Made by a program: the position numbers and the translations under genes. Below are positions 12,140-24,500 of a stretch of 64,000 nt of DNA, one piece after another; the stretch's first letter is position 1; each line of letters starts with the position of its first letter. The notes beneath the pieces are model-generated. The model worked only from the letters and a program-made list of their open reading frames with translations, searched no databases and was not told the origin of the DNA. Source of the stretch: Zingiber officinale (lineage: Eukaryota > Streptophyta > Magnoliopsida > Zingiberales > Zingiberaceae); contig NC_056000.1 of NCBI RefSeq assembly GCF_018446385.1, forward strand, positions 53,724,722 to 53,788,721, written 5' to 3'.

Positions 12140-13024
12140 TTAAGTTGATATAATTAGTTGATTTTCTTTATATTTGTTATCCTTATAACTTTTTATCAAA
12201 GTGTTTGTTATCCTTATATTTTCTTTACCTTTTAAGTTGATATAATTAGTGGAATTTATTAAATAAGTCTTATCATTAAAATTTAATTTTTTGTTAATTA
12301 AATTATCTTGGGTTTGGATAGAATTTTCCAGATTGATATTGTCTAGATTATTAAATAATTTATTAATTATGTCTAGATTAATATTGACCTTGTCATCCTT
12401 TTTGTTCAAATTTTCAAATTTGTTTAGGTTTAAATTCAAATTTTTAGATTTATTAATTATTTTTAGATTTTCTGTATTTTCTAAATTAATTATATTTGTT
12501 TTATCAGAAAATATCCTAGAGGTATTTTTGCAAGTATTGTTATGTACACTATTTTCACATATACTTTCAGATATATCCAAATTAACAGTCGCATATTTTA
12601 AACTACTACCAGCAAGGGTGTTTTGGTAAATATTACTAACCTTGAGCGCAACCCCTAATTCAGCAGGCTTCTCCGTTGGATCTGACTCGAGTCCGGATTC
12701 GACTTTAACTTGATCTTCTAGCTCCATCGGCATCTCGTGAAGCTTGATCAACTGGGTCCACAGCTCATATGCATTCTTGTACTTTTCTAATCTGCATAAA
12801 ATATTGTTAGGTAAAACATTACAAATAATGTTACTTATCTTTTTGTTCAGTTCCGAGTTTTGAGAAGGTTTCCTCAAAATTAGCATATAATCGATGTCTA
12901 CGCTTCCTAAGAAGCATTCCATTAATCGCTTCCAGTAGTTGAAGTCTTCATGATCATATGGTGGCGGTTCGCAGGGGTTCCGTCCTTCTAGAAGAGTCAT
13001 AATTTCTTGCACACAGAGAAACAA
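12140..13024 (-). pseudogene. Copia-type gag-like ORF of the non-autonomous element
   Basis: The open frame is 294 residues. Its N-terminal third has the plant Copia gag signature: a DFNYWKRLMECFLGSVD segment, then NAYELWTQLIKLHE, as in the DUF4219/UBN2-type gag domain. The rest is an Asn/Lys/Leu/Ile-rich low-complexity tail that grades into the AT-rich interior. No zinc knuckle is seen. An open continuation of similar composition lies at 11822-12130. Placement just inside the 5' LTR and primer site is right for gag. Confidence 0.6.
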
Positions 13025-13276
13025 ACAAAAGATCCCAAGACTTGGTCTTGGATTAGCAGTGCCGAAAAAAAAAAATATTTCACTATTTTCGAAAAAAAAA
13101 ATTAATAAAATATTAATAAAAAAATATTATTTCAAATTTTTGAAAATGTAATATCTTGTCAATATTAAGCAATGGTGAAGAGATGGCGATGTATTTTTCA
13201 AAAACAGTTTTGGAGGGAAAAAACGAAAGGCCCCTCTTTGTCTGATTGGTGGTTGCACCAAATCAGAGCAGTACCT

Positions 13277-13288
13277 GCTCTGATACCA
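13277..13288 (-). other. Primer-binding site (initiator Met-tRNA type)
   Basis: The reverse strand reads TGGTATCAGAGC two bases inside the right LTR. This is the standard plant Copia primer site complementary to the 3' end of initiator methionyl-tRNA. Confidence 0.9.
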
Positions 13289-13290
13289 CT

Positions 13291-14391
13291 TGTAGGACCG
13301 TTAGATTCGATAGAGGGGGGGGTGAATATCGATTCGAAAAAACAAGAGTTTAAGCGCAGCGGACAAAGATAAAGTAGACACAAATATTTTTACTTCGTTC
13401 GGAGCCTGTGACGACTCCTACTCGAAGGCCCGTGGTCCTTGACCACTTTCGTTGGGCAATCACTAGCAAGTCGAAATATGATTACAGAAAAAGTACAGGA
13501 GATGCTAGTAATAATAAAGCAATACCGACAAAAAGAAAATTAAGCAAAAACCGGAAGAGCACTTTTGTCGGAGCGTTGTTGGCGTCGCACTTGAACGTCG
13601 GCGCAAGATCGTGAGAAGAGTTCTCGATCAAAGTTGATTCAAGCTCAGGGCTTCTTTATATGTTGTTCAGCGCTGGATCCCTTCCGGCGCTGGAATGACG
13701 AGCTGCACAAACCATGATGCTCCACGTGGCGACGACTTGGATAGATTCGCCGCCGGATCCGGCGCCGGAGGCGTCCTCGCTGCGATGCTCTTGTTCCAGA
13801 AAGCTCCCTTTTCCTGCAAAACAAAGTTAGTCCGAGGCAAATGTATATCCTGTAAAACAGATTGTCAGCACAGTTAAGGTTCAACAGATAATTAAAAAGA
13901 GTATGACTTAGATTCCGTCTTTCCGAGACCGGAATCTAGTCACGATCTCGACTTAGATATCCGAAATGGATCTAAGCCGGATCGACGCCTAATGTTCCCT
14001 TCCCGGGAACGCGTCCTCACAGTCACTCCCTTCCAGTGACTTACCTTGCTTACCTGCCAGACGTCCGGTCAGCCCGTCGACCCGGGAACGCGTCCTCGCC
14101 CGTCTAGTGACTTACCTTGCTTACCTGCCAGACGTCCGGTCAGCCCGTCGACCCGTCTGGACTTCTCGCCAAGCGTCCGGTCAGCCCGTCGACCCGCTTG
14201 GACTTCTCGCCAGCTATCCGGTCAGCCCGTCGACCTAGCTGGACTTCGTGCCAGACATCCGGTCAGCCCGTCGACCTGTCTGGACTTTTCCTGCACACTT
14301 GATCAAAGTGTCAGACAACAACATAACTAACTTAACCTATTTGTCATTCATCAAAACCTGGGTTAGACCGTTAGTGCTACCCGCACCAACA
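13291..14391 (-). repeat. Right LTR (5' LTR in element orientation)
   Basis: It starts TGTAGGACCG and ends CACCAACA on the plus strand and matches the left LTR along its length. The first 300 bp differ at only a few sites. A roughly 200-bp GC-rich block (about 13600-13800) is shorter and heavily altered relative to the left copy. It carries its own four-unit hairpin array plus a partial extra unit at 14057. Confidence 0.9.
14128..14291. repeat. 41-bp tandem hairpin array (right LTR)
   Basis: Units start at 14128, 14169, 14210 and 14251. Arms are CCAGACG/CGTCTGG, CCAAGCG/CGCTTGG, CCAGCTA/TAGCTGG and CCAGACA/TGTCTGG, all perfectly complementary, around the same core (GGTC, AGCCCGTC, GACC). A truncated CCAGACG unit at 14057 lost its right arm. 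Confidence 0.9.
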
Positions 14392-15379
14392 TATAGGACA
14401 CATGATTTATGATGTGCAAGTCGGGAAATACAAACCAATGCATGCAGGTCGCGACAGACGTACACAGGTCAGGACTCGGGATAGACAGAAGTAAATTGAG
14501 GCATATAGGTCCAAAGGTGAGATAATCAGAACCAGACTAAAGTGTATAGGTCACTGTACAAGGTAAGGCAGAGCAGTAGCTCACAAGGCAGGTCAGTAGT
14601 TCACAAGACAAGACATGCAGGACAGGGCCGAATGTGCAGATCGGGACTTGCGATATGGCAAGTTCAAGTTGACGACAGGTCTGTACCCACAGGTTGGGGT
14701 TGGCTAGTATGAAGACCCAGCCCAGGGTTAACAGGTCAAGGCAAGCATACACTACAGGACAAGCAAGTCAGGAAATCGTAACCACCCGTCAGAGAATAAT
14801 CACAGCGTGTCAGGGAATATGCTAACGGTCTAGGGCTCGTTACCCCCAGATTTCTTCTTCGACCTATAAGAAGATGCCCCGTGTCAATCACCACCAGACA
14901 AGGACTGACACCCGACATTCCTTGACACTCGCCAGACTCTGGAAACATCCACAGCAGTATAAAAAGGGAGGCTTCGTCCTTACGCAAGTACACTCACTCG
15001 TCATTTTCATACTCGTCTCTTATTTTTCGTCATTTCTTTGTGTTTTCTGGGGAAAAGGTACCTGACTTGAGCGTCGGAGGGCCTGACCCGGGGACTTTTT
15101 CCTTGGTTTCTGGTCTCTAACGACTCATGGGCTTGTCCGAGTGTGCGCAGGATCCTTTCTTCGTCATCACCCCCGTCATCCGCTCGCGTAAGCTTTTCCG
15201 GCGGGTGCCAAATCGTCCATGCTTCGCAGCGACTTTCCGTCAACACCAGCGACAGCGCGGCCCGCCTTCATCCGACTCAGCTTCCGGACGGAATCATATG
15301 TGACTATTAATTTTTCAAAAATACGAAACAAAATATTTAATGTTCAATACATTCAAAATTATATAATAAAAATATTATT

Positions 15380-17660
15380 GAAGTTGCGTTATTCGATTCT
15401 TCTTGGAGTCAAACTTATTAATTATTATATCGTTATCAATTTTTTCAACTAACTCCCGTTTAATGTAAATGACCATAGAATTTGTTAAAAACTCTTCTTC
15501 CATCTTATTATGAAGAACTATTTTAACAAGTTTCATAGATGAAAATGTTCATTCTATTATTATTTAGAAATGAAGAGTTAAAACAAGATAAATAAACTTG
15601 TCAATTAAATAAATATATTAGATTCAATATAAAAGTAAATGATATAGTTATAATGTATAAACTATAACAAATGAGACAAAAAATCACCTATCAATCAAAT
15701 TGTAGGCTCTTGATTTGTTTGTTTCAACTAATTTTTAACATAATTCAGAAATAATTGATAAATTTTGAAAACTTTCATGGCTAGCAACATCAAGATTATA
15801 ATAATCCAATTGCATTCTCAAGTGGTACAAATCTTGTGCATCAAAATCAGGAGGATAGAATTTCTTAACAAGTCGATAGATGTTGTCAACATTAAGAAGC
15901 TTAAAATTTTCTTTAGGTTCCAAAGCACAACTAAGCTTTGGAAATTCAACTGCCTCATCCTTAATCTATACTATTAAGTCGTTCAACTTGAAAACCTACT
16001 ATAATAGTAAATACATTAAATTGATAGTGGTGCCAATTGTGATTGAGTCATTTTGTCAACAAGAATGATATGTAGATTTATAATGAGCTTCCATGTGAGG
16101 TATCTCAATGTCATTCTTGGCACAAACTTATTTCACATAACTAAGTAAAAGAACAAATCCTTCTTCTCTCAAAGTATGAAGCAAAGTTTTAGTAGTTGAA
16201 ACATAGTCCATTGCATTTAAAATATTTAGAGATTTCTCTTGCAATACTCGACAAAGCTAATTAGTTATCCCCATTATCTTTTACATTAAGTGTAATATGA
16301 ATATGAAATCAAAAGACTTTATCACAATCAACAAACCACTAACTTCACCGTGGATGAAGTTAGAATATCCACCATCCATCTTGTTTTCTAACATAGTCAT
16401 CAGAGAGTACATATCAATCATGCTACAAATTGAGTCAAAATTAGAATTTCAATGAGTCTTTCCAGACCATAGTAAATTTCTAATTTGATTACATCCTCTA
16501 CTGGGATCACGTTCATAAAAGCTATCATATGTGTAACTTCAATTCTTTGACAATAATGTAACTCAGCATGGCGTTTAAGAGAAGTGTTAATGAGATTACA
16601 TATGCAATTTAATTTTGAAAAGAATAACTAAATGGATACCTCTTTTTTAACATGAACAATCTTTCAAGAAAAGAATATGTAATTCATTCCCAGAGTCACA
16701 TATATTGCTAGCATCATTATATCTTTATCCTCGCATGTTGTGGATATGCAAATATAATAACCAAGAAAATCAAATATTTCTTTCTTAAGTGTTGCAACAG
16801 TTGTATTAGTCACATGTATAATGGCAAAGAATCGCTCTCATAAAAACTCATCAATATCCATAAATCTTAATAAAAAAAGTCCTTGTTAGATGTATCTCTT
16901 ACTTCATGAACTAACATGTAGAATTTTACATCCTTGATTTCTTTACGAATCTTGGTCTCACTTGATTGGCAAGAATATTTAAGATATCTTTCTGAATTTC
17001 TAGTGAAGTATACTTTATATTCTTTGGAGCTTTCTACAAAATGATATCTCCAATACTCTCATTCATTTTTTCATAAATTTTATCATCTCAATTAAAATTT
17101 TCATGGTTATTCGAATATGGATATTTATCATGCCCTCTAAATATACATGCTTGCAAAGTGAGTCATCGAATGTTTTCAATAGTTGTTGTAAGCCGCAATA
17201 TGTTTTTCTACTTTTCTTCTGAAGATTGTGCATTTATCACTTTTTCAATATGACGAGGTATATTCGACAACATTACTATGTGATGAAGTATTGCATCCTT
17301 TATATACATAAAAAATGCACGTCTATCTCCATCATTAACTAACTTCCAATATTTGAATCTATCCATCATAAATGCAGGATTGCAAGGATGCTCATGTTCA
17401 AACAAGAAACATAGAAAGTAAAATGCAGCATTTTTCGAATAAGAGTACTCTAACTAAATAAATTTCTTAAATTAATGACTTTGAAATTGTCAATTTTGAC
17501 TTCCAAATTTGGTCGATGGATACTCTTAATAGGTTGATATGACACCATCTTAATATAAATTTGTATAATTTCATCCCTTTGATTAATAGAATATTTCCAT
17601 ATCAAAGTATGTAATGTAGGATCAAGTTCAAGAGAACTGATATTAATATCAATTATAAGA
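15380..17660 (-). pseudogene. Degenerate hAT transposase (TTF-type zinc-finger / MYM-like family)
   Basis: Reading the reverse strand, family landmarks occur in order though in several frames. Near 17650-17480 there is an N-terminal segment like DEIIQIYIKMVSYQP. At 17405-17208 comes a zinc-finger-region stretch with FKYWKLVNDGDRRAFF, and at 15923-15735 NVDNIYRLVKKFYPPDF with FQNLSIISELC. At about 15560-15380 the C-terminal dimerisation segment reads MKLVKIVLHNKMEEEFL, then RELVEKIDND. Many stops and shifts interrupt the roughly 2.3-kb frame, so it is an old relic. I could not see terminal inverted repeats or an 8-bp duplication. Confidence 0.7.
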
Positions 17661-18540
17661 GATTTGTTAGATTGTTTATCACTAAAATTTGATATATTAA
17701 TATTGGATGGAGAATGCTCCTAACTTATTTATTTTAATTTAAAACAAGTTGATAGTTTTTCTTTTCTTCATTCCCTGAGTTTTTAGTATTAAAGTGAATA
17801 AATGTAGAAATTATCATCATCCAATGTTGTAGAAATAGCTCTTAGTGATAAATTTGATACAACATAATACAAAGTTATACGTTGTTAATATCAAAACAAC
17901 AATAAAGAAAAGTAACCAAGTATAAAAATAAAAGTAACCAAATTAATTTAGGTTTAATTAAAAACTTCGGCCAACAACGGTGCAATAGGGGAAAATTCAT
18001 GATTTGTGATGGGCGTGAATTATATATTTTTTTTAAAAAGGAAAAAGATATTATAGATTAGTCATAGGCCTAAAAAAATAATTGTTTACCCCGAGGTAAT
18101 CTGATTATTCAAGCATATAGAGGGTCTAAAAAATTTATAAACCCCTTTTAAATCACAAACTATAAAACAAAGTAGGTTAAAATAAATTTACAACGCAGAC
18201 ATGTGGTGATGGTTATGTGACGCTGATAGGTGATAAATCAATGCTACAATCTGCCTCCTTCAACAATTTATATCTCTTCATTTGACCAAGAAACGAGACT
18301 CAAGCATTTTTTTTTATTAATTATTATATTCCTGTTAGTATTAGCCTTAAAGTTAATTATGAGATGATTAACATGAAAATTTTTATATCATATTCTATTA
18401 ATAAAAGGTAAAGTTTATGGCTATTATACTTACTTCAAATCTGTATCAGATGAATAAGTATAATAATATCTTATTATAGTAGATTTTAGTTTACAACATA
18501 TCAATTGGTCGAATTGATAGTGAGAGAATATATATATTTC
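17661..18540. other. AT-rich spacer, nothing recognised
   Basis: No long open frame, RNA gene or clear repeat is visible. It may be decayed flank of the hAT element. Confidence 0.5.
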
Positions 18541-18579
18541 CCTTGTATATTAATATTTGACTAGAAATAGTTAAGAGTA

Positions 18580-18648
<69 letters not shown>

Positions 18649-18663
18649 TATTAATATACAAGG
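18541..18663. repeat. (TA)n microsatellite inside an inverted repeat
   Basis: About 33 TA dinucleotides (about 18579-18645) are bracketed by CCTTGTATATTAATATTT on the left and its near-perfect reverse complement ending ACAAGG on the right. The unit could extrude as a long hairpin or be a tiny palindromic element. Confidence 0.8.
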
Positions 18664-18697
18664 AAAATATTAATGTATTGAGACTAGTACGTAGGTC

Positions 18698-19949
18698 AAT
18701 TGTTAAATTAATCTCACAAGTCATTGATATAAAATATCAAATTGACACATGATTATATATTAGAGAATATGTACTGAATTGACCCATCATGAAATGTTTC
18801 ATAGATCATTATATGAATATAATAAATATTCTCATAGTAAATATTGATATTAATAGTCCTTAGACTTTAAGTCACTACAGTTTTTTACATAAAGAGTTGT
18901 GTATTTTAGTATCGACAAACGTCACCTATAATAAGGTGCACTATAAAGGCAATCACTGGATATGCAATAAATTATACGGAGGGATGTGAGTGATGTAGAA
19001 GGGATCTATCTCTTTCATATGACAGAGGTGATATCTATGAGCCCCTTGATTAAATATGATACAAGAATGCATGACCATGCTTAGATTAGTCAATATGAGA
19101 TATTGAGATTATTTGATTGAATGTGCCTACTTAGGGATCAAGAAACATAAAAATTGATAAGAGGATGACATTGTCTATACCTTATTGATCAATTTAGATA
19201 TCAAAGATAGAATAACTGAGTCATACAAGATAATAGACACAAAAAGGTTATGTTGGATCTCTATATTCTCGTAACTTGGATAGCAATGATGAATTACTAG
19301 ATGTCACTCATTGCATATGTATCTAAAATGGTTTTAGAGACATTGTTAATATTACGAGAACCTATTCGATCACACACAAAGAACGTGTTGATTTGGAGAT
19401 GAGTTTGTTTTAGTTTGACTAAAATATGATAGATCTTAAGATCATAGGGTTAAGTCTAAACCGAATTAGACTCATTGAGTTAGACACAAATGAATCCAAC
19501 CATTGGATTATTGGATTGAGTTTAATCTAAATTAGACTCATTGGATTAGACTCAACCACTAAAGAGGATTAATAATGTGGCATTAACGAAAAAGAGACCA
19601 AAAGGTAAAAACCTTTTATATTCATTGGATGAGTACAAAAGCTATTTTTCCATGTATTTTCGGAAGACTCTTGGTTGAACCATCCAAGTTGTTAGTACAA
19701 TGAAGATGGTTCTTCTCCAAAACTGAGTTCATGAAACGAATGTGGAATATGTTCGTATGGCTACCGAAGAGGCGCGATCATTTTGATCGTATTGAGATCT
19801 ATCGAATCAAAGTTGTTGTCAAGATTGTACCGTTCATACAATAAAGATAGTCATTCTATTAAACTTTATATACTATATTGACATGAATTTCTAGAGGGAT
19901 CGATTTTTGTACTGTATATATTTATTATTTTTCGTAAAAATTCCTTACA
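18698..19949 (+). repeat. Probable old Copia-type solo LTR
   Basis: The sequence has the texture of plant Copia LTRs: a GTCACCTATAATAAGGTGCA segment near 18924, a GGAGGGATGTGAGTGATGTAG stretch near 18978, and then a run describing repeated TTAGACTCATTGGATTAGAC words at 19460-19560. A terminal CTTACA lies at 19949. I recognise the general family look from memory only. The left boundary (TGTTAAATTA at 18698) and target duplication are not convincing. Confidence 0.4.
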
Positions 19950-21300
19950 ATTTCATCTAGCTCCAAATGCGTTTTCTTTCAATTTTGATAGATATATTTT
20001 CTTTCTTATGTACTGCTTCAATCTTGGTGAGTCTTCTGGGGACTACGAAACTTCTTAATTTGCTCCACTTGGCTAATAATGTGTCATGTGCACTTTATTT
20101 TTGATATCTTTTTATTGCTTAATTAATTAATTTGGCCATTTACATTATAAGTTTTTCCCTCGGTATAAATTCATAAATGGTGGGAAATTGAAACTACTTT
20201 TAATTGACTTGAGAATGCGGTAGACTAAGTGGAGATTAAAGTTAGTATGTATATATATATATTTTGAAGTTAATAAAATATCACCTAAGCTAAATGTGAA
20301 GTTAAAGTATAAAGTATTTGGAAATAGAACTTAAAAATTAATATAAGTTAAGTTTGGGTGTTTGATGAATAATTACTTCCAAGCTTAATTTTTAATTAAA
20401 TAATAATAATATCCTTAAATTATATAAATTATATTTTTTTTAAAATTATCTAAATATAAATTTAATACACTATCAATAATGTAGTTATATCATTATTATT
20501 ATATTTTGAATATTGTATTATGTCTGAAAAAAATATATAAATTAATAAAAATAAAAATGTAAAAAAAGATAAAATTTATATAAATACATAAAAATATGTA
20601 TAAAAATTATGAAAATATAAATTATATAAAATATTATTTAAAAATAAATTCTTATAATAAAATATTATTAAAATTTTATAAATGATTTGGAGAATATATC
20701 GGAAATATAAATTATATAAAAATATAAAATATTATTTAAAAATAAATTCTTATAATAAAATATGATTAAAATTTTATAAATGATTTGGAAAGTGGCATGA
20801 GGAGAGAAATTAGGTAAAAATGTGATGACAATTATGTAAAATGATAAATTTATTGAGAATATAAATGCCAATTTTTAATTTTAGATCATAAATAAAAAAT
20901 CTTCTAGCTTTTGAGTAAATATTATAGATGCAGAAGTAGAATTTGATATTTACAAATACTTAAATGCACTTCCATATAATTAGAATCTAACAAACATTTA
21001 GTAGAAACTTTATCAAATAGAAATTAAAGTAGAAATTAATATAGTAGAAATTTGACATTTTTTTAGTAGAAATTCAAAAAATACTAATGAATACCTTTTT
21101 AATAATAAATCAAAAAGGAATTCAACTATTTCAAGGACGTCTTTCGATTTTTATTCTTTATTTTTTTAGGTGAGCGAATGAGACTTTATTAATTGATTTA
21201 AGTATAATTATAGTAGAATATTTTCGATTAGACTTTTTTTTTTTTTGAAAAAGATGGTTCTTGAAATAAAATTTTGAGCTCTAGATGCATTTCGATAATC
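19950..21300. other. AT-rich spacer with a 90-bp tandem duplication
   Basis: No gene is seen. Positions 20614-20700 are repeated almost exactly at 20702-20790 (AATATAAATTATATAAAAT start, GATTTGGA end). The rest is simple AT-rich sequence up to the TON1 promoter. Confidence 0.6.
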
Positions 21301-21516
21301 TTAAATTTTCAGGGGTATTTTAAAAGGTTGGCAAACTTTTAAGGGTGAAATGGAATTTTCGCGCAACATTAAAAATTTAAAACCAAGCAAAGTAATTCAA
21401 CCACTGCTTTGCTCATTCCTTCCGTCGCTTCTGCCGTCTGCTCTGCGGTTCCTGGAGGAGAAGAGAGGAAGGAGAAAGGAGAAGAGCGGAAAAGGTGGGC
21501 GAGGGCGAGGATTGAG

Positions 21517-24500
21517 ATGGACGACTACGCAAGAGAGATGATGGAGCTCAAGACTCTGGTCACCCGCACCCTCGAGAAGAAAGGCGTCCTCGCCAGGATT
21601 AGGGTTTGATAGCTACCCCTCGCCCTTTTTTGTCGCCCCCCTAACAGTTTCTCGTCTTCGAATGCAAAATTGCTTTCTCTTGTGTTTATTGATTTGAGAA
21701 CTAAGTTTGTTTACCCTTTCTCCGTTAAGTTTGTGTTTTCCCCCAAATGCATGACGGGATTTATCCTGTTGGAATGAATGAATGGGTGATTGGGTCTCCA
21801 ATCCTTCCGAGGAAAATATTTCAGTGGAAAACATTTACAGATTGCAGCTTTGCAACAAATCTCTAATATTATGTAATTTTTACTGGAATTTTTCTCTCTA
21901 TGCTTGATTGGGCTCTTCTACAGAATCATTACTTCTCTATTTATTATTGAAACAAGTGTGTGGAGCCATTTTGGAGTTTTTTAAGGAACTTGGAAGCCGA
22001 TTGATCCAATCATGACCATCTTAAGTTGGATTTCTGAAATTTGTGTAACCTTTTACATCAACAGATGTGTTATTGAAGGAATTTAGTTATTGCCTTCTAA
22101 TTCCATGTCCCAGTTAGTGGTTTATATCCTGTCATGCAAAACTAATTGGTTGTATGAAAAATCAAATAAGTTTATATTAAGGTTTAAAAGGTGTTTCTAT
22201 GACCACTGCACAGTGCACATGTTGCATGCGGCAGCATTTGTGTAGTCATTAGGAATATTTCAAACATTTACAGTGATGAAACTTACTAGCATATATCCTG
22301 CAAAATATGCAAATCAATCCATCCACCTTATAAGTTCACATAGGAAAAATGCGTAAGTACATGTTCATGCCATCTTAAATGCATCCTTCGGAGTTTTCCC
22401 TTAATAAGTGCAACTCCGTTTGTCTCTCAAATGTTCTCGTTTCTTATCCCCATACATGTATGCCTTCATATCCACCTTAAGATCTTCATCAATGCAACTC
22501 TCATCTGTTGCTTGTGCTCGCTTTATAGTCCAACATTCACCTTTATATAATATAGTGAGTCTCACCATCGTTTTCTAAAGTTTTCCTTTAAACTTTAGAG
22601 GTACCTCAGCATCACAAAGAACAACTGACGTCCTCTTCCATTTCAATCATCCATCCTATGTAAAACATCTCTATCAACCTCTCTATTTTTTTTTTTGCAA
22701 AAAAGTTCCTAGATATTTAAAGCTCTCAATTATAGGTAAAAAGAATTGGAAGTGTTTAGCATTTGCAAAATAAATGTTTAAGTTAATACTTACAAGTTAA
22801 GTGATAAAAACATAGTTAGTGCATCATAATGACAAGATTTGTCTTCTTTAGTGTAGAAAACTATCATACAAGTCCTTAAGCTCCTGAATATCAAATAAAC
22901 CAAACTAGGATTTTTGTTTTCTTCTTTTACCACATAGATGGTCCATCTACCCCATATAGGCACCCGCCTAGCTCACCAAGGTACTTGAATTACCTGAAGG
23001 GACTGGATATTGCATAAGTGAGGCAGTCCCTTGTCTAAAATGCCAAAGTAGTACTTAGGCTACTTTTTAGAGCAATGATTTATATGAAGGAAGACTATTA
23101 TTTGTTTTTCCTTTATCAACTTTTTGATATTACTGAATAAGTGTTCTGTGTTTTGGACTGGCAACTGTCATGATGGCCTTTGTTGCTAGGACTACACTGG
23201 AATCTGGATATCCATTTTCTTAGTATATCTTCTCTTTTGGATAGGCTGAGCTCAGAGCAAGTGTATTCGAGGCAATAGAAGAAGAAGATAGAGTGGCTGA
23301 AAACAATAGCAATCTCTCCCCTGCATTACTAGGATGCTGTAATGATCGGGCAAAGCAACTGCATATTTCTCCATCAGGTTTCTTTTATACTAAGCCAATC
23401 ATTTTTTGCAAGTACTACTTACTTCATGTTATCATATGGTTTCTTTTGCAATTTATGATTTGTGGTTATGCAAAATATCTTTCTTATGGGATTCAATGAA
23501 CTTCATCTTCAATTATGTTGATTCAATTAACCATCACCATTAAGTACTTTGAACAAGATCCTGAGACCACTTTTCTTTCTTTGCTGGATTTCTTATAAGC
23601 TTTATTTCATTCAGGGTTGGTTTCTTGCATAATGGCAAATGAAATTAGTTATATTCCATTTCAAATTCGAAAGGCCAGTAATCATTATCTTATCTTGTGA
23701 ATGAGCTTTGATGGATTTATTTTTTTTCAGTTTTATGAAACATCAAGTAGATTTGCAATGACATAAAGGGTGACAAATCATATAAATTATATGTTTATTG
23801 GATTTGCCTTGGCTAGGATCTTAATGCTTTCATGTTAGTTAGGCAGATACTGGATTGAATGATTCATACCATAGTTTTAACTACCATTCCATGCTATTTG
23901 GCACACAAGAAACTTATGGGTCCATCTGCTGATTGAGTGAAACAAGTTTGAGTCCCTTCCACGTTGTGACTGCAATAGAGTCTCTATTAGCGACTGCAAG
24001 GGCTAGGGTTCCTTGAGCAACTCCATCGGAGCTACTGTGAGTGACCATAACAGAGTTTCCACAAGAGCCCACAAGGACTAGGGTTGTAAATGGGCCATAG
24101 GAAGATGAGCTTGGTTACTAAAAAATCTTATCAAATTCAAGCCTTTTATTGAGCCCAACTATAGGCATCCTCTAGTTTAATTAAAATGGTAGATCTAATA
24201 AATAAAAGGTATTATTTTCTCTTATTTATTGTATCATAGATAATTTAAAAAATATAAAATTTGTAGTGTATAAGAAATAAGATTATAATCAAGTTTTAGA
24301 CATGTAAATAAATAAGATTATTCATAAATTGTTCATGAGTTTTGTTTATTAACACTAATGAGTTAAACTTGTTCGAGCTTGCTTATTTTATATATTGTAT
24401 ACTGCCGATCAAACATCAATGAGCTCTCATCGAGATGAGTGTCATACTTGATCACAAATATCCTTTTCATTTACAAATGTGAGGGCTAGAGCTTCGTTGT

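Larger units (their letters stand above)
6892..14391 (-). mobile_element. Complete non-autonomous Copia-type LTR element (gag-only, LARD-like)
   Basis: Seen: 1141-bp and 1101-bp direct LTRs at the ends, flanked by a perfect 5-bp duplication TATAG (6887-6891, 14392-14396). The reverse strand shows a TGGTATCAGAGC primer-binding site next to the right LTR and an AAAAAGGGGGAGAT purine tract next to the left LTR, so the element reads on the minus strand. The LTRs begin TGTTGGTGCGGG and end GTCCTACA in that direction. The interior has only a Copia-type gag-like ORF (12140-13024). No protease, integrase or RT is recognisable; most of the remaining interior is AT-only. Outside one GC-rich block the LTRs are nearly identical, so the insertion is young. 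It should depend on a relative for enzymes. Confidence 0.9.
1..15296 (+). mobile_element. Tat-lineage-like Gypsy LTR retrotransposon, 3' part, interrupted by a nested element
   Basis: Seen: antisense open frames, a tandem array, a purine tract (6004-6015), and a TG-start LTR beginning at 6017 and ending in CA near 15296, where GC-rich DNA gives way abruptly to AT-rich DNA. Known: Tat-lineage Gypsy elements (Retand, Grande, Ogre relatives) often carry extra antisense ORFs between integrase and the 3' LTR, and their 3' untranslated region is rich in tandem repeats. Inference: this is the 3' end of such an element; gag-pol and the 5' LTR would lie left of the window. It is a fossil: its antisense region is open only in pieces and the LTR is split by the 6892-14391 insertion. 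The right LTR edge is set by the composition change and terminal CA only. Confidence 0.65.
6017..15296 (+). repeat. 3' LTR of the Tat-like element, split by the 6892-14391 insertion
   Basis: The LTR runs 6017-6891 and resumes at 14392-15296, about 1.78 kb without the insert. It starts TGTGATACGG and appears to end GGAATCA. The right half has a TATA-like TATAAAAAG at about 14957. It also has the ACTTGAGCGTCGGAGGGCC leader motif near 15065, which recurs in reverse in the Gypsy LTR at about 60130-60155. The left half carries direct repeats of short GTCAAG-type motifs and a 77-bp array. The duplicate TATAG at 6887-6891 and 14392-14396 is the target duplication of the nested element. Confidence 0.6.
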
